Shown here: positions 6,316-8,469 of the stretch, one piece after another
Layout of the letters: every line of letters begins with the position of its first letter
Position numbering within the stretch: the stretch's first letter is position 1
Assembly: GCA_041488235.1 (NCBI GenBank)
Contig: JBGPOW010000198.1
Coordinates: 1-8,469, forward strand
DNA from: DP-19 sp041488235
GTDB lineage: Bacteria; Desulfobacterota; Binatia; UTPRO1
DNA: 8,469 bases
Direction of reading: 5' to 3'
Program-made: the position numbers and the translations under genes
The notes under the pieces: generated by a model
Seen by the model: only the letters and a program-made list of their open reading frames with translations
Told to the model about the DNA's origin: nothing
Databases searched by the model: none

Positions 6316-7044
6316 ATGATGCGTTCACCGAGTCTGGGGACGATGAAACAGCTGAATGCGGCGATCGCAACTGCAACCGTGGTGTGTGGCCTCAGTGGAT
6401 GCGTATTCGGTGTAACCAAACTCGACGTCACGCACTCGCCCCTTCCGGGCGCGACGACAAAGAGAGAGGGCACGATCCTCGTCACGCAGTTCGTCGATGG
6501 TCGGTCCATCGAGCATCGGGCATACATCGGCAATAAGCGTAACGGATATGGAATGGTGCTAGGGCACTTGGGTACTCGCGACGGCGTCGATCTCACGAAG
6601 CTTCTGACGGGCTACTTTGTCGAGGCGCTGCAGCATGCGGGATACGATGCTGTGCTGCAACCATCGGCCTCGAGCAGTGACAACATCGTATTCGACGTAA
6701 TTTTGAAAGGGGAAATCAAGGAATTCTGGCTCGACCTCTACATGGCGACCTGGCACAACGTCGATGTAGCACTCACGCTCAAAGACAGATCGGACACACG
6801 CGTACTGTGGGAACGCAATATTCATGGCGACAAAACCAATATCCTCTGGTTCGGTGCATCTGGTGAGTTCGAGAGGGTCATCCGCCAAGCGCTCGATAAT
6901 GCCATGGATCGAGCTCTGAAGGAGTTTGCGTCCCCGGAGTTTCAGAGCGCAGTACAGCAAAGCAACGCGCCGCCCGGTACCTCATCGAGCTCGGGACGGC
7001 CTGCTCCCGACTCTGGTCACCCTCCAACGGAAGCTCGACGATGA
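6316..7044 (+). CDS. YajG-like lipoprotein, fourth gene of the lipoprotein operon
   Basis: This protein has 242 residues. The signal peptide ends GLSGC, with Cys29 as the lipidated residue and Val at +2. The mature part has the layout of YajG-type and related lipoproteins: an early strand (GTILVTQFVDGRS), a helix (LLTGYFVEALQHAGYDAVL), paired strands (NIVFDVILKGEIKEFWLDLY and VDVALTLKDRSDTRVLWERN) and a C-terminal helix (ERVIRQALDNAMDRALKEF). The last 30 or so residues are a Ser/Pro/Gly-rich tail. Assignment to YajG is by overall pattern and is weaker than for the upstream trio. It follows the DUF799 gene by 40 bases with its own strong ribosome-binding site, so it is probably in the same transcript. 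Its base composition is more AT-rich than that of the first genes in the window. The function is unknown; it may be an extra subunit or chaperone of the CsgG-like complex. Confidence 0.8.
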   Translation: MMRSPSLGTMKQLNAAIATATVVCGLSGCVFGVTKLDVTHSPLPGATTKREGTILVTQFVDGRSIEHRAYIGNKRNGYGMVLGHLGTRDGVDLTKLLTGYFVEALQHAGYDAVLQPSASSSDNIVFDVILKGEIKEFWLDLYMATWHNVDVALTLKDRSDTRVLWERNIHGDKTNILWFGASGEFERVIRQALDNAMDRALKEFASPEFQSAVQQSNAPPGTSSSSGRPAPDSGHPPTEARR

Positions 7045-7067
7045 ACCGGGCGGACGTTCCCCGCTAG
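7041..7067 (+). other. Eight-codon open frame overlapping the operon's last stop
   Basis: The last lipoprotein gene ends in ATGA, the same stop/start overlap used inside the operon. The ATG at 7041 opens a frame that reads only MNRADVPR and then stops at 7065-7067. It may be the remnant of a fifth gene's start or chance. There is no separate ribosome-binding site. Confidence 0.2.
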
Positions 7068-7470
7068 GCCGCTTGGACGCGCAGACCCGCTGCATAGGTC
7101 GTCGTGAGGAGCATCCGGTCGCGCCCGGGTCGCGTTACTGCACGGCAAGCACCGCGCACCAGCGGAGACGCGCGGCGCGCATCTCGAGCCGCGAACGCCG
7201 CAGCTCGGCGCGGAGATGCTTGAGCTGTCCGCCGCGTCTAAGTTCCCACTGCCCATCTTGGCGAAAACGGGGACAGATGCCAACGGCAATCCGTTCGAGA
7301 CTCCCATTGATGCCGACTCCTTCGATGGCGTTCCGACGGGGCATGTGACGGATACCGTAGCGTTCGAGATGGATGTGGGAGTTGTTGTGCGTGCCGGCGC
7401 TGACAAATCCGTGAGTGTCGAGCGGGTAACAAATTGCCGTGCCGAACGGAGACTTGAAGCGACACTGAGA
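7045..7470. other. Convergent region without a supportable gene
   Basis: This stretch lies between the plus-strand lipoprotein operon and the minus-strand methyltransferase group. Long frames are open on both strands, including a minus frame (GTG at 7494 to a stop at 7135) and a plus frame from 7216. The plus frame runs straight through the methyltransferase as its antisense shadow. Over 7216-7440, codon position 2 of both of these frames is the least GC-rich, so base composition fits former coding sequence in one of the two but does not say which. Neither product resembles a family that I know. No hairpin plus T-run terminator was found for either operon. Confidence 0.5.
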
Positions 7471-7621
7471 TGCGTCGCACATCAAGCCCAGCACGGCGCA
7501 GCAGTGTCCGCGCTCCGGACCGGCGCGCCCTGTCGAGGTCGGCCGGCAACGTACGCACAGCCGACGTCGTGCGCGGAAACGAGAGCTCTTTCGCGGTCGC
7601 GACTAGCGCGACGGTGCTCAC
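7238..7621 (-). pseudogene. Possible broken gene downstream of the methyltransferase
   Basis: A GTG at 7621-7619 overlaps the methyltransferase TGA (GTGA), the usual layout of coupled genes. The first 45 or so codons (to about 7485) have GC-rich third positions (about 84% by hand count, above positions 1 and 2) and read VSTVALVATAKELSF, then RARRSGARTLLRRAGLDVRR. After about 7470 the frame loses this bias and becomes Arg/His/Ser-rich until its stop at 7238. This fits a real gene start joined to unrelated or decayed sequence by a deletion or frameshift. The segment ending LLRRAGLDVRR is loosely like the N-terminus of some FkbM-type methyltransferases, a weak resemblance without any catalytic motif. 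Confidence 0.27.
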
Positions 7622-8469
7622 GCGCCCTTCTCGAACTCCATCACGAGGCGATGCCCGGCGCCGGCCGCGGTGGCGAGCGGCGAGAGCGGGGCCTGCGCCA
7701 GTTTCAGGAGCGGTCGGTACCAGCGCCCGCGGAGCTCTTCGTTCTCGCGAAAGGCGAAGCCGCTGGTCAGGCAGCGCACGCGCGCGAAGCCCGCCGCTTG
7801 CGCCAGGGCTGCCGCACTACGCGGCGCGTAGAAGCGGATATGCATATGCCCACCGAAGCAGTAATAGGGCCAGCGCGCGCCGCGCAGGCGCGCGGCCCAG
7901 CTGCCAGCATTGCCCGTGCCCAGCGCGGCCACTCCTCCGGGGCGCAACACGCGCGCGGCCTCGCGGAGGAGTGGCACGGGATCGACGATGTGCTCGATCA
8001 CCTCGCGCATGACCAGGACGTCGAAGCTCGCCGCGGGGAACCGCACCTCGTCCAATGTGCCAAGGAACACCTCGAGGCCGCGCTCGCGCGCGCGTGCCGC
8101 GACCGGCGCCAGGACGTCGACGCCCTGCACCTGCCAGCCGACCTCGCGCGCGCGCTCCAGAAACAGCCCCTGACCGCAGCCGACCTCCAACAGCCGCCCG
8201 AGCTGCTTGTGCCGTTCCAGGCGCGCCAGGAACCGATCATACTTGACGACTTTCCTAGGCCCGGCGACGTCTAAGCGGTCGAGGACGTAAGTCTGGCCGA
8301 GGTGCGCCGTGTCCTCGACGAACTCGGGGTAGATGTCGTGCACGAAGACGAGCGTGCAGCTCGCGCAACGCCAGAACCACTTGCCGGCGCGTTGGAAGCG
8401 GCGCTCGAAGCGCGTGCCGCCGCACACGAAGCATGTGCGCGGTTCGGGGCCGAGCTCGGCGATCGCGCG
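7618..8469 (-). CDS. Class I SAM-dependent methyltransferase with N-terminal zinc ribbon, 5' end outside the window
   Basis: In total 283 residues are visible, numbered here from the window edge. Cys13 and Cys16 (CFVC) with Cys35 and Cys38 (CASC) form a zinc-ribbon-like knuckle. A Rossmann methyltransferase of the Methyltransf_23 type follows: motif I LLEVGCGQG (Glu95 to Gly101), an acidic end of strand 2 (VQGVDVL), SFDVLVMREVIEHI (motif II region, EVIEHI at 156-161) and VLRPGGV (motif III region). It should methylate a small molecule, lipid or sugar using S-adenosylmethionine; the substrate cannot be read from sequence. Proteins with this layout are common in polysaccharide and secondary-metabolite clusters. 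An internal GTG at 8427 could serve as a start, but it would remove the first zinc-ribbon cysteine (Cys13), and the frame remains open to the window end, so the start lies beyond 8469. The 3' end overlaps a possible next gene by GTGA. Confidence 0.9.
   Translation of the reverse strand, partial: RAIAELGPEPRTCFVCGGTRFERRFQRAGKWFWRCASCTLVFVHDIYPEFVEDTAHLGQTYVLDRLDVAGPRKVVKYDRFLARLERHKQLGRLLEVGCGQGLFLERAREVGWQVQGVDVLAPVAARARERGLEVFLGTLDEVRFPAASFDVLVMREVIEHIVDPVPLLREAARVLRPGGVAALGTGNAGSWAARLRGARWPYYCFGGHMHIRFYAPRSAAALAQAAGFARVRCLTSGFAFRENEELRGRWYRPLLKLAQAPLSPLATAAGAGHRLVMEFEKGA

Noticed and set aside
4535..7044. Curli biogenesis operon
   Set aside because: Only a CsgG-like gene is present. There are no CsgA/B repeats and no CsgE or CsgF, and the neighbours define the different DUF4810/DUF799 trio.
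7216..8274. Plus-strand open frame of 352 codons through the methyltransferase
   Set aside because: From about 7618 on it is the antisense shadow of the methyltransferase, whose motifs are unambiguous. Only its first 75 codons lie outside that gene, and they match nothing I recognise.
1..8469. CRISPR arrays, tRNA or rRNA genes, insertion-sequence ends, att sites
   Set aside because: No regularly spaced repeats, cloverleaf-like segments, transposase motifs or flanking inverted repeats were seen on reading both strands.

Overview
This is a GC-rich chromosomal window from a Gram-negative bacterium. The evidence for an outer membrane is four consecutive lipoprotein signal peptides, a CsgG-type outer-membrane protein and a DUF1329 protein. 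The high GC, DUF1329 and the E2-hydrolase fusion fit an uncultured deltaproteobacterial or Binatota-like lineage, but this is a guess from gene content and no taxonomic marker is present. No rRNA, tRNA, CRISPR array, insertion sequence or phage gene was seen.

Layout. Bases 1-1305 (+) carry the near-complete end of a gene that joins a lipoyl domain and an E3-binding domain to an alpha/beta hydrolase, as in AcoC-type proteins, but without the usual acyltransferase domain. Bases 1356-2726 (+) encode an exported DUF1329 protein. Bases 2727-3118 are a gene-poor spacer with short repeats. Bases 3119-4276 (+) encode a secreted protein with two tandem copies of an unrecognised four-cysteine module, followed by a beta-rich C-terminal domain. 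After a 258-base spacer, bases 4535-7044 (+) form a compact operon of four lipoproteins: a CsgG/HfaB-like protein, a DUF4810 protein, a DUF799 (GNA1162-like) protein and a YajG-like lipoprotein. The first three are joined by 4-base ATGA stop/start overlaps. Bases 7045-7617 hold no convincing gene. On the minus strand, bases 8469-7618 carry a class I methyltransferase with an N-terminal zinc ribbon, running off the window edge. It overlaps by GTGA what looks like the start of a further, probably broken, gene.

How the genes fit together. The CsgG-DUF4810-DUF799 trio is a known conserved gene set (for example NMB1164-NMB1163-NMB1162 in Neisseria) and probably forms one outer-membrane lipoprotein complex. 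Its substrate is not known, and no curli subunit genes are present. The fourth lipoprotein may be an accessory. The DUF1329 protein and the repeat protein are also exported, so most of this window serves the envelope. The E2-like gene and the methyltransferase appear to belong to neighbouring clusters that continue outside the window. The least described item is the repeat protein at 3119-4276.
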